NCBI GenBank assembly: GCA_024291935.2
Contig: CM044310.1
Span: 83,264,713 to 83,328,712 of the forward strand
Source of the DNA: Okapia johnstoni
Taxonomy: Eukaryota > Chordata > Mammalia > Artiodactyla > Giraffidae
Length of the DNA stretch: 64,000 bases
Direction of reading: 5' to 3'
Part shown: one piece after another, positions 10,224 to 21,197 of the stretch
How the letters are laid out: each line of letters opens with the position of its first letter
Numbering within the stretch: the stretch's first letter is position 1
The notes under the pieces: generated by a model
Databases searched by the model: none
Seen by the model: the letters and a program-made list of their open reading frames with translations, nothing else
What the model was told of the DNA's origin: nothing
Translations under genes and position numbers: made by a program

Positions 10224-10830
10224 TGACAGACTGAAGGTTTGCCCCCCCACAAATTCATATAATGAAACACTACACCCTTCCAACATAATGGTGTCAGGAA
10301 GTGGGGCCTTTAGGAGGTGATTAGGATTATAAGAAGTCATGAGGATGGAGCCTTCATGAATAGGATTAATGTCCTTGTAAGCACATGAGGGCTTCCTTGG
10401 CAGCTCTGGTGGTAAAGAATCTGACTGCAATGTGGGAGACTGTGGTTTGATCCCTGGATTGGGAAGATCCCCTGGAGGAGGGAATGGCAACACACTTCAG
10501 GACTTTTACCTGGAGAATCCCATGGACAGAGGAGCCTGGCAGACTACAGTCCATGGGATCGCAAAGAGTTGGACACAACTGAGCATCTAACACACACACA
10601 CAAGCTCATGAGAGAGCTTGCTTCCTCTCTCTGCTCTCTGCCATGTGAGGAGATGAGAAGCAGTCAGTAGTCTCAAACCCAGAAGAGGGCTCTCACTAGA
10701 ATTTAACTATTCTGGCATCCTGATCTCAGACTTCCAGCCTCCTAACCTGTGAGAAATACATGTCTGTTGTTTATAAGTCAGTTAACCAGTCTATAGTGTT
10801 TTTTTGTAGCAGTCCAGAAGTGATTAAGAT
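10224..10830 (+). mobile_element. MLT1-type (MaLR) solitary LTR, split by a SINE
   Basis: The left part has 'cacaaattcatataatgaaa', 'aagtggggcctttaggaggt' and 'ggatggagccttcatgaata'. The right part has 'gccatgtgaggagatgagaa', 'cttccagcctcctaacctgt' and 'gagaaatacatgtctgttgt'. These follow the MLT1 consensus in order. It is a non-coding ancient LTR with no internal retroviral region beside it. A Bov-tA at 10390-10601 interrupts it. Confidence 0.88.
10390..10601 (+). mobile_element. Bov-tA SINE nested in the MLT1 LTR
   Basis: A full-length head-to-tail copy ends in 'ctaacacacacaca'. The flanks aagcacatgag (10379-10389) and aagctcatgag (10602-10612) are a TSD with one mismatch, which confirms insertion into the LTR. 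Confidence 0.93.
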
Positions 10831-10837
10831 GCTCTCT

Positions 10838-10863
10838 GAGCATCTTTGGGGAGCATCTTTGGG
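10838..10863. repeat. 13-bp tandem duplication
   Basis: The unit gagcatctttggg occurs twice head to tail with no mismatch. Confidence 0.9.
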
Positions 10864-13080
10864 GAGAGGGCCATGCACTGATTGGCCAGACTTAGGTCTC
10901 TTGTCACCTTTGAAACTTGGAGATGGGGTCATTCATTCTCAACTCCATGGACCAAGAAGAGGGTAGTTTATCGGTATGAAAGAAAAATGATGTGGTACTG
11001 CAAAAGTTGAAATAAATGCAGATTGGAAAAAGCAGCAAGCTTCTTCCATGGAGAATAACCAGTTTAAATGGAGGAACTGTCAGCTCACAATTCCTTACTC
11101 TAATGCTCTTGAGTTTATGGACTGAGGTTGTCTTCTTTCTCAAGCGATGCACAATCAATGCAAATCAAATTCCACAGCCATCTTCATGTTAAAATGACAT
11201 TGCTTCCTGCTCACAGTCAGGAAGAAGGAGGCAGGGAAAGTATTTAGGATAAAGCTAGTTATTTAGTCCTCTGTATGTTAAAGCAGGTAAGATCAGTTAC
11301 CCTAATCTTATACATCTGAACCCTCATAACAAGTAAAGCAAATCCTGTGAGGAGAAAAGTGCCTGGAACTTCAGGCTTGGGATCCCAGGAAATAAGCAGA
11401 TTAGATAGCTTCTTGGTGTTAATGAGAATAAGAAATGTCATCAAGCATCACTTGCGATTTGACTAACACTCCTTGTCGGGGTGACACTAGACAGATGTGT
11501 CCCGTATAGATGGAGAGCTGAACTGCTTCCAACTCAACCTCCTTCTTCATGGAGACTTTTCAGGGATGGTCCTTGGCATTCATGGGGCAAGAGGAAGTTG
11601 TGGCAGATGAGATGTTAAGAGAAAATCACTGGGTGGGGTTTCTAGAAGTACAACATATGTTTTGTGATTATGAAGATGAAACACACACACACACAGCCCT
11701 ATCTTAAAATCAGGACTGTTGCTTGTGTGTTGCTTTAGTATTTACAATCTGGTATAATTAGTTTTCAAGCTAAAACACACAGATAATTGCTACCAGTTTG
11801 GCATATAACAAAACTGACTCAAAATCAAGATCATGGCTCTGTCTCCATTTTTTCAAATTGGTGGGCATTTTAACAAGTGTGGAGCAATAATCTAAAACAA
11901 AAAAAAACTCTTTGCCCAATCAAATCTGTTTAATCTTGTAATGCATTAAAAAATTTATCAATACTGATGTTTGGACACTGACTCTAAAAATAATGTTTTA
12001 TGGTAACTTGAGGACCGTCTCCTGTGGGATTTTGTTAAATTTCTTGGAAGTTTGTTTTGAAAATTGCCCAAATTGTATTAAAATATCTATGAGGAGATGG
12101 TGCTTGGTGTTTTCCTTAGCAATAATATGATTCCAGTTTTTATATCTTCTAGGTTGAAGTCAGAAGATAAAAGAGACCACTTGTTTTAGTTGTAAAAATT
12201 GTGTATTTGTTTGCTTGCTGCTGAAGTGACCAGTCTGCTGCTGAGTCATGAAGGTACTTTAGGATAGTCATCAACAGAACAGGAAGGTATTTTGTGTTTG
12301 GCCCGTATTCTCATACCTAATCGGCAAATGGAGGTTACCAATAAGGAGGACATATTGGTCTGAATTTAGTTTGAGAAAAAGCAAGACAATTTCAAGGAAT
12401 GGACATTTTGGCATAGAAGTGACTCCCACCTTATATTAGCGATTCATGTATTTGTTTCTGTAACAGAATCATAGAACACTAACCAGAGGGACATCATTCT
12501 AGAAGAAAAAAAAAAAAAGTAGAACATTGATGGTAAGAAACCATTTAAATGCCATCTAGGCATTTTTTAATAGCAGTGATCTCGAAACTCAGATGGGGGA
12601 AATGGCCAAGTTATTTGGTGACAGAGTAGTGCTCCAGTCCCTGAGACTCGCTGTTATTTAATCCCATCTGAATGGTTGTGATCAAAGGACGTAGTTTCTC
12701 TCACACATAAAGAAATAACTTGAGTTGAAAAAAAGTTAGTTAGGTGACTAGTGAACTATGTCTACTATGAAGTGTTATCCTTAGTCAACCGCTAAGATCT
12801 GTGCCTGTGCGTGCCTTTATTTCTGCGTGACAAGCCCTCATTTGAATGCACAAGCGCACACACATACCCTGTGGAAAGATCATTAACTGAGCTGTGCTGG
12901 GGCTCCTATGTAGTCAATTGCACGTTTGTGTGTGCGCTGCTGGAAACCATAGTGATGATGAATGTGTTCACTGCCCAACGTGGGGTTATGGGTTCCAAAT
13001 ACATGATCTCCTTCTCCTAGGCAGTGGCCCCTCTTGCCTTTACCTACAAGAAAAAATAAAATCTACACCTGTAGACTAAT
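10864..13080. other. Repeat-poor unique sequence
   Basis: Across 2.2 kb I recognise no SINE, LINE, LTR or DNA transposon, only a (CA)6 run near 11681. Parts such as 11750-12120 are AT-rich with balanced, conserved-looking texture. No credible coding frame is present. Confidence 0.5.
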
Positions 13081-13082
13081 TA

Positions 13083-13165
13083 ATTGATATCTATCTATCT
13101 ATCCATCATCTATTTTCCTCAAATAAATATGATTGTGTGTGTGCATGTGTATGTGTGTGTGTTTA
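13083..13165. repeat. Short (ATCT)n and (TG)n-like simple sequence
   Basis: A run of about five 'atct' units at 13090-13110 is followed about 25 bp later by an imperfect TG/TGTA run at 13134-13163. Confidence 0.8.
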
Positions 13166-13479
13166 GATATCATGATAATGAGGTACCTATGTATTTCCTT
13201 ATCAGAGGGTTTTATTTATCAAGAACCTAGGAAAAATAAACAGGAGAGAGCTTTTTTTTTTTTTTCTTTTGTTTCCTGGTTATGACCTTCAGTATCAGAT
13301 TTGGGTTTTGTAGGGTCTGGAAAACCACAATGCAAAGTTTGGCTAATCCTGACATTTAAATGACCGAAATTAAGTTAAAATGAACAGAATGAACAACTTG
13401 ACAAAGGAAAAGAAGTAATAAAAAGGGAGACTGGTGGATTACGTGGAAAGAAGAGAAAGACCTGGTCCTATCTAAGTAC

Positions 13480-14650
13480 TTGGGTCTCTGATTGTTTTTA
13501 CTTTTCATTGGTTTTTGTGCCACTTGAATTTCCCTCCACAAATTCCATACAGAGCAGCACAACGGCCGTGGCCCAGGTTCATTCTACTTACCCAAAGCCT
13601 TTCTGGTTCCCAGCACTCAGAGGGCAGACTTGCTGCCACAGGTAAGTTGGGCTCAAGCCACATAATTTTAGGATCTACTTTAAAAATCAGACCTCAGGCT
13701 TAGAATTTCTCTCCAAATTCCAAAAGTTGGAAAAAAATAAAAAAACAACAAACAACGCCAGAGCCAAAGTCTTGCCGTTCTTTATACTCATTTTGCACCA
13801 ATATCAAACTCGTAACCTTCTGAATGTACAAAAAGGTTTTTATTTTAGACCCAAGGAACAAATGACCTCTTCAATTCATAATGAGGTATGCATTGAACGG
13901 AACACAGCCCAAGGTGAGTCATTCATTAATCATAAACAAAACAGCCCCTGATCAAGGACACATCGGAACACACTGTAAAAAGAAGCTAGGTTGCCCAATC
14001 TCTTTATTTAATATTAACTACATTATGTTTTTCATGTGAGTTCTGAGAAGGTGATTTTCTCACTTCTTTGTAGCCAACTCAGTGTGAATGGATAATTACT
14101 TCCCTTAATGCTGTTTCCCTGAAGGTTAACCCTTGTTCAACAAGACAGGATCCAACCTCCCCTCTCGTGGCAGGGAGGGGGGACCCTGTCGGTCGCTGAA
14201 GACTTTTAGCTGGAATCCTTCAAGCATAAAAACATCTGCCAACAGGAATACTTCACATGACATGAATAATATTTGTGATTAATAACAGCTAACCAGAGAA
14301 GAACAATCCAAGAAATACATTATTAGCTTATTACAGATATCTGATATGCTAATTATCTTCAAAAATTTCATTGCTGATGATTGTTTTGGCAGAAATTTGA
14401 GCAGGGGAAGAGGAAATTTAAACTTTTATATAAGTTGGAAACAAAGCATTGGGCCGATTGGACTTTAAAAGCCCTGGGAACGGTATTCAGGATTTAATTC
14501 GGTCTGATGAGAAGGAGATTAAATAATAAGAAATGAAATCAGTGTGAAGATGGAAACCTGAGTACAGCAGAACTTGTCATCAGAAGCTCTTCTTTACCTT
14601 TCTCAGCAAAAGAGTCCTGGGGCTGAAATGGGCGGGGAACACTATAAGGT
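13480..14650. other. Candidate conserved non-coding block
   Basis: The stretch is free of recognisable repeats. It is rich in homeodomain-type ATTA/TAAT words, such as 'ggataattacttcccttaat' near 14090 and 'gatatgctaattatcttc' near 14342. The texture resembles vertebrate developmental enhancers, but conservation itself cannot be seen from one sequence. Confidence 0.4.
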
Positions 14651-15125
14651 TTGGCAAGATTAACCTGGTTGCCTTTCAAGTGGTGTGTGTGTTTCACTGC
14701 TTTCCTTAGACCTAAAGGATTGGCTTCTGGATCCCAGCATTCCCAGTGGAGACCAAAGCACTGCTAGCTGTCTTCCCTTTCCTCTGGTCTCACTCATGTC
14801 CCAACCAGGTTCAACACGAGATATTAAATGGGCAAAACTAGCTCGAGAAAGGAGTATGACAAGACTGTTTGTTGTCACCCTATTTATTTAACTGATAGAC
14901 TGAGGACATTATGAGAAATGCCGGGCTGGATGAGTTACAAGCTGGAATCAAGATAGGCGGGAGAAACATCAATAACCTCAGATATGTAGATGATACTACT
15001 CTAATGGCAGAAAGCAGAGAGGAACTAAAAATAAAAACTTCTTGATGAGGGTGAAGGAGGAGAGTGAAAAAGCCAGCTTAAAACTAAATATTAAAAAAAC
15101 TGAGATCATGGCATCCCGGCCCATT

Positions 15126-15325
15126 ATGATGGTTTTCGTGTCTGACTCTTTGTGAACTCATGGACTGTAGCCCACCAGTCTCCTCTGTCCATGGGATTCT
15201 CCAGGCAAGAATACTGGAGTGGGTTGCCATTTCCTTCTCCACGGGATCTTCCTAACCCAAGGATTTAACCCGAGTTTCCTGCATTGCAGGCAGATTCTTT
15301 ACTGACTGAGCCACTAGGGAAGCCC
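15126..15325 (-). mobile_element. Bov-tA SINE nested in BovB
   Basis: The reversed tail 'gttttcgtgtctgactcttt' runs to the reversed head 'gccactagggaagccc'. The flanks tcccggcccatt (15114-15125) and tccggccccatt (15326-15337) are a diverged 12-bp TSD drawn from the host BovB 'atctggtcccatcac' region. Confidence 0.92.
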
Positions 15326-15344
15326 TCCGGCCCCATTCACTTCA

Positions 15345-16005
15345 GTTCAGTTCAGTCGCTCAGTTGTGTCCGACTCTTTGTGACCCCATGAATTGCAGCA
15401 CGCCAGGCCTCTCTATCCATCACCAACTCCCGGAGTTTACCCAAACCCATGTCCATCGAGTCGGCTATACCATCCAACCATCTCATCCTCTGTCGTCCCC
15501 TTCTCCTCCTGCCCCCAATCCTACCCAGCATCAGGGTCTTTTCCAATGGGTCAACCCCTCGCATGAGGTGGCCAAAGTATTGGAGTTTCAGCTTCAACAT
15601 CAGACCTTCCAATGAACACCCAGGATTGATCTCTTTTAGGATGGATTGATTGGATCTCCTTGCAGTCCAAGGGACTCTCAAGAGTCTTCTCCAACACTAC
15701 AGTTCAAAAGCATCAATTCTTCAGCGCTCAGCTTTCTTCACCATCCGACTCTCACATCCATACATGACCACTGGAAAAACCATAGCCTTGACTAGACGGA
15801 CTTTTGTTGGCAAAGTAATGTCTCTGCTTTTAAATATGCTATCTAGGTTGACCATAACCTTCCTTCCAAGGAGTAAGCGTCTTTTAATTTCATGGCTGCA
15901 ATCACCATCAGCAGTGATTCTGGAGCCCCAAAAAATAAAGTCTGACACTGTTTCCACTGTTTCCCCATCTATTTGCCATGAAGTAATGGGACCAGATGCC
16001 ATGAT
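15345..16005 (-). mobile_element. BovB LINE 3' end nested in BovB, opposite orientation
   Basis: The plus strand starts with the reversed 3' terminus 'gttcagttcagtcgctcagt' and runs back to 'ccagatgccatgatctt'. A short candidate TSD, cttca, is at 15340-15344 and 16006-16010. The remnant of the C-terminal reverse-transcriptase frame is open on the minus strand for 96 codons (16011-15721) and is then broken. Confidence 0.88.
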
Positions 16006-16640
16006 CTTCATGGCAAATAGAAGGGGAAAAGGTGGAAGGAAGTACAGATTTCCTCTTCTTGGGCTCTAAAATCACTGTGGATGGTGACTGCTGCCATGAA
16101 ATCAGAAGACAATTGCTTCTTGGCAGGAAAGCTATGACAAACCTAGACAGTGTGTTGAAAAGCAGAGACATTACTCTGCCAATAAAAGTCCATATAGTCA
16201 AAGCTATGGTATTCCCAGTGATCATGTAGGTTGTGAGAGCTGGACCATAAAGAAGGCAGAGTACCAAAGGATTGATGCCTTTGATCTGTGGTGCTGGAGA
16301 AGACTCCTAAGAGTCCCTTGGACAGCAAGGAGATCAAACCAGTCAATCCTAAAGAAAATCAACCCTGAATACTCATTGGAAGGACTGATGCTGAAGCTGA
16401 AGCTCCAGTTTTGATCACCTGATGCGAACAGCTGACTCATTGGAAAATTCCCTGATGCCGGGAAAGATTGAGGGCAGAAGAAGAGGGCCTCAGAGGATGA
16501 GACGGCTGGATGGCATCACTGATGCAATGGACATGAACTTGGGCAACCTTTGGGAGGTGGTGAGGGACAAGGAGGCCTGGAGTGCTGTAGTCCATGGGGT
16601 CACAAAGAGTCAGACACGACTGGGTGACTGAACAACAACA

Positions 16641-17333
16641 AAAGCCAGAGCACCATTTCTGAAGCATCACAGAGCACACACAGCATGTGACACATACAGG
16701 ACCCAGGAGACAGTCACACACTTGCTTGGTGAAGGAGCCTGTACCCCTTCATTTTACTGGTGGAAAAGCTGAGTTCCTGAAAGAGTCACTAAGTTACCCG
16801 CAATCCCAAAAGCATGATAGAATTCTGGCTATAGAACGTTTGCTGGAGGAACAGTGAAGCTAAATCACCCTGGACCACTTGCTTGATCTCAACTGTCCTC
16901 AATCTGACTTTCCAGAAGTTTACAAACAAAAGAGACAGTTTGATGTTGATGGCAAACAAAATAGGTTACAAACACCCCTCAGTTAGACTGTAAATTAGAA
17001 GAGATGGACTCTCTGGCGACCAGATACTCCATGTCTGGCCTTCCTCCCTGTAGTCCCACTGCCAGAATGATACTTCCTTCTGCTTCTCTCTCTACCATCC
17101 TCTAAACTGGACCCACTTATCTCTGTACTCTAGATTCAGGAAGAAACAAAATCAAGTCACAAGCAGGGCAACTGCTCAGCGACTGTAAGCAACAAAAGAG
17201 GTTCATGACGCTGCTCCCTGGAAGATCAGAGAACCTGCTTGAAGCACTGAATATGTCACAGCAAACCAAGGATCAAAGCAGAGACCTTCACTTTGTTGTC
17301 CACCTGAAAATAACCCAACATTGTCAATCAACT
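16641..17333. other. Mostly unique sequence
   Basis: A weak MIR-like piece ('cattttactggtggaaaagc' then 'gagttcc') is possible at 16745-16830 on the minus strand. No gene is visible. Confidence 0.35.
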
Positions 17334-17547
17334 GTGCATGCATGCTCAGTTACTCAGTTGTGTCTGACTCTTTGTGACCCCATGGACTGTAGCCAGCCAG
17401 ACTCCACTGTCCATGGAATTTTCCAGGCAAGAATACTGGAGTCAGTTGCTATTTCCTCCTCCAGGGGATCTTCCTGACCCAGGGATCGAACATGTGTCTC
17501 CTGCATTGGTAGGCAATTTCTTTACCACCAAGCCACCTGGGAAGCCT
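17334..17547 (-). mobile_element. Bov-tA SINE
   Basis: The plus strand reads the reversed tail 'gctcagttactcagttgtgt' through to the reversed head 'accaagccacctgggaagcc', full length. Confidence 0.94.
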
Positions 17548-17559
17548 GTATGAAAGCAG

Positions 17560-17720
17560 AACCCTCTACTCACTGTGACTTAAGCCCCACTGAAATCTTG
17601 GCTTTCTCACTTGCTACTGTATCCCCAGGATCTAAAACTGGTCTGGTCCCAGTTATATATGTCTTTATTGAAAGAACCACTGATATGAACATTTCTGAGC
17701 ACCTACTGTGTGCAAGACCT
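17560..17720 (+). mobile_element. L2/MIR-type 3' fragments
   Basis: The text 'gctactgtatccccaggatc' resembles the L2 terminal segment. It is followed by 'tttctgagcacctactgtgt', the antisense MIR end motif. Both are short and diverged. Confidence 0.45.
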
Positions 17721-17849
17721 GTAAGAAATAAAGCTATTGCCCTTACCCTCACTAGGTTCTTGATGAAATACAGGCAGATGACAGACCCATTAAGTTCATG
17801 TTAAATCAGTGGGTTCCTGGGTCAGGGAGCCCTGATGAGCTCCTTGACT

Positions 17850-18026
17850 GCCATCGACCAGCTGGGCAACCTTTGTCAAACGCCCTAACATCTCCAGGTT
17901 AATTTCTTCAACTATAAAAGGGGGTGAGTAGTAATCCTGACACACAGGACTGAAATCGCAGATGGACAGATTCACACAGAGCCAGGCCCCTAGAAGGTGC
18001 TGTATATATGTTAGGTGTTAGCTATG
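17850..18026 (+). mobile_element. MIR SINE
   Basis: The words 'gaccagctgggcaacctttg', 'tttcttcaactataaaaggg' and 'agagccaggcccctagaagg' follow MIR from the tRNA-like half to the 3' end. Confidence 0.75.
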
Positions 18027-18038
18027 ATTATTGTTATT

Positions 18039-18242
18039 GGGCTTCCCTGGTAGCTCAGCAGTAGAATCTGTCTGCCAGTGCAGGAGACTCATGTTTGATT
18101 TCTGGGCTGGGAAGATCCCCCAGAGAAGAAATGGCAACCCAATCCAGTATTCTTGCCTGGAAAATCTCATGGACAGAGGAGCCTGGTGGATGGGGTTGCA
18201 AAGTGTCGGACACGACTGAGTGACTAAACAAGAACAGCAACA
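18039..18242 (+). mobile_element. Bov-tA SINE
   Basis: Full-length copy from 'ggcttccctggtagctcagc' to 'cacgactgagtgactaaaca'. A 9-bp TSD, attattgtt, lies at 18027-18035 and 18243-18251. Confidence 0.93.
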
Positions 18243-18251
18243 ATTATTGTT

Positions 18252-19454
18252 GCTATTACTATTAGTCTTGTTTTCCTTCACACTCCCTTTAGCATTTCTG
18301 GGGAAGCATTCTGAGTGATTCCTGGTACCCAAAAAAGATTCTATATATCTTTCTCTATCTACCTTGTAAGAGATTGTGATTCTATGACAGGACACAGAAC
18401 TAATCAACTCTTGTAAATGTTTCAAAAATGAGAAAAAAATAAAGAATATTATCATTTTTCCCCCCCATTCCTTCAAATGTGCAGTTTTCTGGCTCAAACA
18501 CTGCACATAGTAGGCAAGTTCCAGAAATCTCAGCAAAACAAGAAGCATTCAGGAAACTCAAGTTCAGTAAAAGAGCTTTCGTCACCAGGCACTTAGAGCA
18601 AGGAAATTCAGGCCAATCCAAGAATTTCCTCTGTTTCTAGAAGGGCAGCTAGAAACACAGAGGAAGTCTGCTAAGTGACTGCTTTTGTTGCCACCAAAGC
18701 TGCAATTGCTGTTGCCAACACCAGTGAGTGTGTTGTAGGCAGCTTTGATTGAAAAGTTAATCAGCAGCCTTGAGCTTCTATCAATAAAGAGGAGAGAGAT
18801 TGATTTAAATACTTGATGAAAAAAAAATTTTTTTTTAAGCCCTAAACACCCGAAAATGCAGAGAGATTGAATTAAGAGACAATGAAAGATGTATTGGGGC
18901 AGGTTTCTAACAGAACAATAAACTTTTCAAGAAGAAAGGAGTCTTGGGAGCAGGAATTCAGTCTTGACGTGGGACTGGAGAAGAAAGATGGGTGAGAAAA
19001 AGATGAGAGAGTTGCTGACAGATTGGGTGTGTTGGTGGGTACAGGATGGCCCAGCAGACTGCTGGAGACTCGGGCACTCCTGCCTGCACCCCAAGACCAT
19101 TTTAGGGCTCCGAGGATGTAGGTGAACTGCCCTTTTCCTGAACCAGTTCATATGAAAGTGAACAGCCTGAGATGCCTGGGCAGTCAGTGGAGGGGACGAG
19201 TTTGGTGGACTGAGGTGGCCCATCAAGGCTTCCTGGAGATGCATTCTTGAGTGGAGGCATTGAAGAATGGGCACTTTAGAGCAGGAAGTATCGTTCACCT
19301 CACCAGGCACAACCCTTCAGCAGATGATTTGGGAAAAGGATGAACATGCTAGATGGTAGCAAACAAATAAAGGAAATGGAGCATTTTCCCCTATCTCTAT
19401 GGGTCCTCGGAATGGCTATACTGCCCTTACTAAACTGATGATGGTGGAGTAACA
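18252..19454. other. Unique sequence
   Basis: No repeat recognised. The AT-balanced part at 18670-18810 ('gcagctttgattgaaaagtt') has a conserved-looking texture. No coding frame with known homology. Confidence 0.4.
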
Positions 19455-19665
19455 ATTATAATAATAATAATTAGCATTTTTGAAGTGTTTGCAGCAGCCA
19501 GGCCCTGTACTACGCATTTTTCATGTCCCTGGTCCTCATTCACTCTTCCCAGCCACCTGGTAAGGGCATTAATTTAATCACATTTCATTCTGCCTCAGGA
19601 GGGGAGAGTAGCTTGCCCAGCATCACAGAGCCAGCACAGTATGAAGCTAAAATAGAAAGCTCATG
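19455..19665 (-). mobile_element. MIR SINE
   Basis: On the plus strand 'ttagcatttttgaagtgttt', 'gccaggccctgtactacgca' and 'tagcttgcccagcatcacag' are the antisense MIR order. Confidence 0.8.
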
Positions 19666-19920
19666 TGTTCACTTGCCCTGCCTGAAGAATCTTCTAGCAC
19701 ATTACAGATCTGCTCAGAAGGACAAAAGGAAAACCCAAGACTCTTACAGGTAATGAAGCTGATTGACCCAGTTATATGAATTCAAAGGGCTTAGCACACT
19801 GCCTAACACAATTAAGTTCTCCCTACATCCTAACAGGGGTTCATTTTTATTCATAAAGTATGTACAACATAGTCTAGAAGACAGTAGGTACTCAAGATGT
19901 GTTATCTTAGGGGGTGTTAT

Positions 19921-20336
19921 AGAAGAGAATGTGCGGCAACATAGATGGACCTAAAGATTATCACACTAAGTGAAATAGGTCATAAAGAGAAAGCCAAATA
20001 TCATATGGTATTGCTTATATAAAGTGTCTAAAGAATGATACAAATAAATTTATTTACAAAATAGAAACAGACTCACAGACTTAGAGAACAAACTTGTGGT
20101 TACCAAAGGGAAGGGCTAGGGACAAGGGAGAGATCGGGAGGTTGGGATTGACACGTACACACTGCTGTATTTAAAATAACTCTGCTCAGTATTCTGTAAC
20201 AACCTAAATGGAAAAAGAATTTGAAAAACAATAGATACATGTATATGTATACCTGAATCACTCTACTGTACACCTGAAACTAACACAGCATTGTTAATCG
20301 ACTATGCTCCAATATAAAATGAAATTTAAAAAAAGT
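19921..20336 (+). mobile_element. Artiodactyl L1 LINE 3' end
   Basis: The text 'aacatagatggacctaaaga', 'agaaacagactcacagactt', 'aacttgtggttaccaaaggg' and the terminal 'tacacctgaaactaacacag' with 'ctatgctccaatataaaatg' and an A tail match the 3' UTR of ruminant L1. The copy is 5' truncated at about 415 bp and contains no ORF. Confidence 0.9.
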
Positions 20337-20344
20337 TGATATGA

Positions 20345-20850
20345 TTAACACATAAGCCTGATTCCCCATCACTTCCCCCATAGAATCGATCTCCTTGCCA
20401 CCCTCGGCCGTTCCTCTCCCATTCTTCGCACTCAGCGCACCTTTGAGCCCCTGCGCCCTTCTCACGTCATCCCCTTAGCCACGGCTATCATTTCTTCACT
20501 CTTCACTTTCGCCCGTTAAAACTTCTCATTCTGCAATGTCCAGCTCAAAAATCGCTTCTCCCTCGAGTTTACCCCGACTCCCATTTACTTGCTTGCCGGT
20601 CCCAATAATTAGAATGTCTTCTCCTTGGTGAAGTCTCCAGCTTTATTTGCATCTTGATTAACCCTTATTAATTTTTCTTGCATCATTCTGAGATGTAAAC
20701 ACAGTCATTTTCCTGAATTCAATTCTCAGCTCCTTGAAGTCTGGATGGCTCTCGCTTGCAATTATTCCCCTCACATTTCACACTGCCCGGCCTCTGGGAC
20801 TGTGCATGGTACGCAATAGGCACTCAATAATCAACTTGGAGTACAGATTA
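20345..20850 (+). mobile_element. L2 LINE 3' end with retained CpGs
   Basis: The region includes 'aatgtccagctcaaaaatcg', 'tgaagtctccagctttattt' and the terminal 'gcaataggcactcaataatc', in L2 order. In 20381-20600 I count 86 C, 30 G and 14 CpG in 220 bases. That is about 53% G+C with CpG observed/expected near 1.2, far above what old methylated repeats usually keep. Confidence 0.8.
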
Positions 20851-20982
20851 ATTTGGGGAATGCCACCTTAAAGTCCTAATGTTTTTGATGAAGGTGTTAT
20901 TCAATGAACTGTTGTTATTCCATATAGAGTCTTTACTAGGAATATGCCAATCAGAGAATTACACATGCCCTTTAAAAGAGAG

Positions 20983-21197
20983 GGGCTTCCCTGGTGGCTC
21001 AGATGGTAAAGAATCTGCCTGCAATTCAGGAGACCCAGGTTTGTTTGATCCCTGGGTTAGGAAGATCCCCTGGAGAAGGAAATGGCAACCCACTCCAGTA
21101 TTCTTGCCTGGAGAATTCCATGGACAGAGGAGCTTGGCGAGCTACAGTCCATTGTGTTGCAAAGAGTCAGACATGACTGAGCCACTAACACACTTTT
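20983..21197 (+). mobile_element. Bov-tA SINE
   Basis: Well-conserved full-length copy from 'ggggcttccctggtggctca' to 'gactgagccactaacacact'. It is one of the youngest-looking Bov-tA copies here. Confidence 0.95.

Larger units (their letters stand above)
14838..16640 (+). mobile_element. BovB LINE (older copy), host of two nested insertions
   Basis: Forward BovB begins inside the reverse transcriptase at 'gagaaaggagtatgacaaga'. It shows the degraded catalytic segment 'ctcagatatgtagatgatac' (YADD read as YVDD) near 14977. It is interrupted at about 15125 by a Bov-tA and at about 15344 by an opposite-strand BovB, resumes at 'ttcatggcaaatagaagggg' (16007) and ends at 'gactgaacaacaacaa' (16640). 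That terminal AAC-type tail differs from the 'ctgaactgaa' tail of the nested copy and marks a different subfamily. Confidence 0.88.

Noticed and set aside
18018..18548. 176-codon minus-strand open frame
   Set aside because: About 200 bp of it is the antisense of a Bov-tA SINE and the rest is low-complexity text. Long antisense frames across this SINE recur throughout the window.
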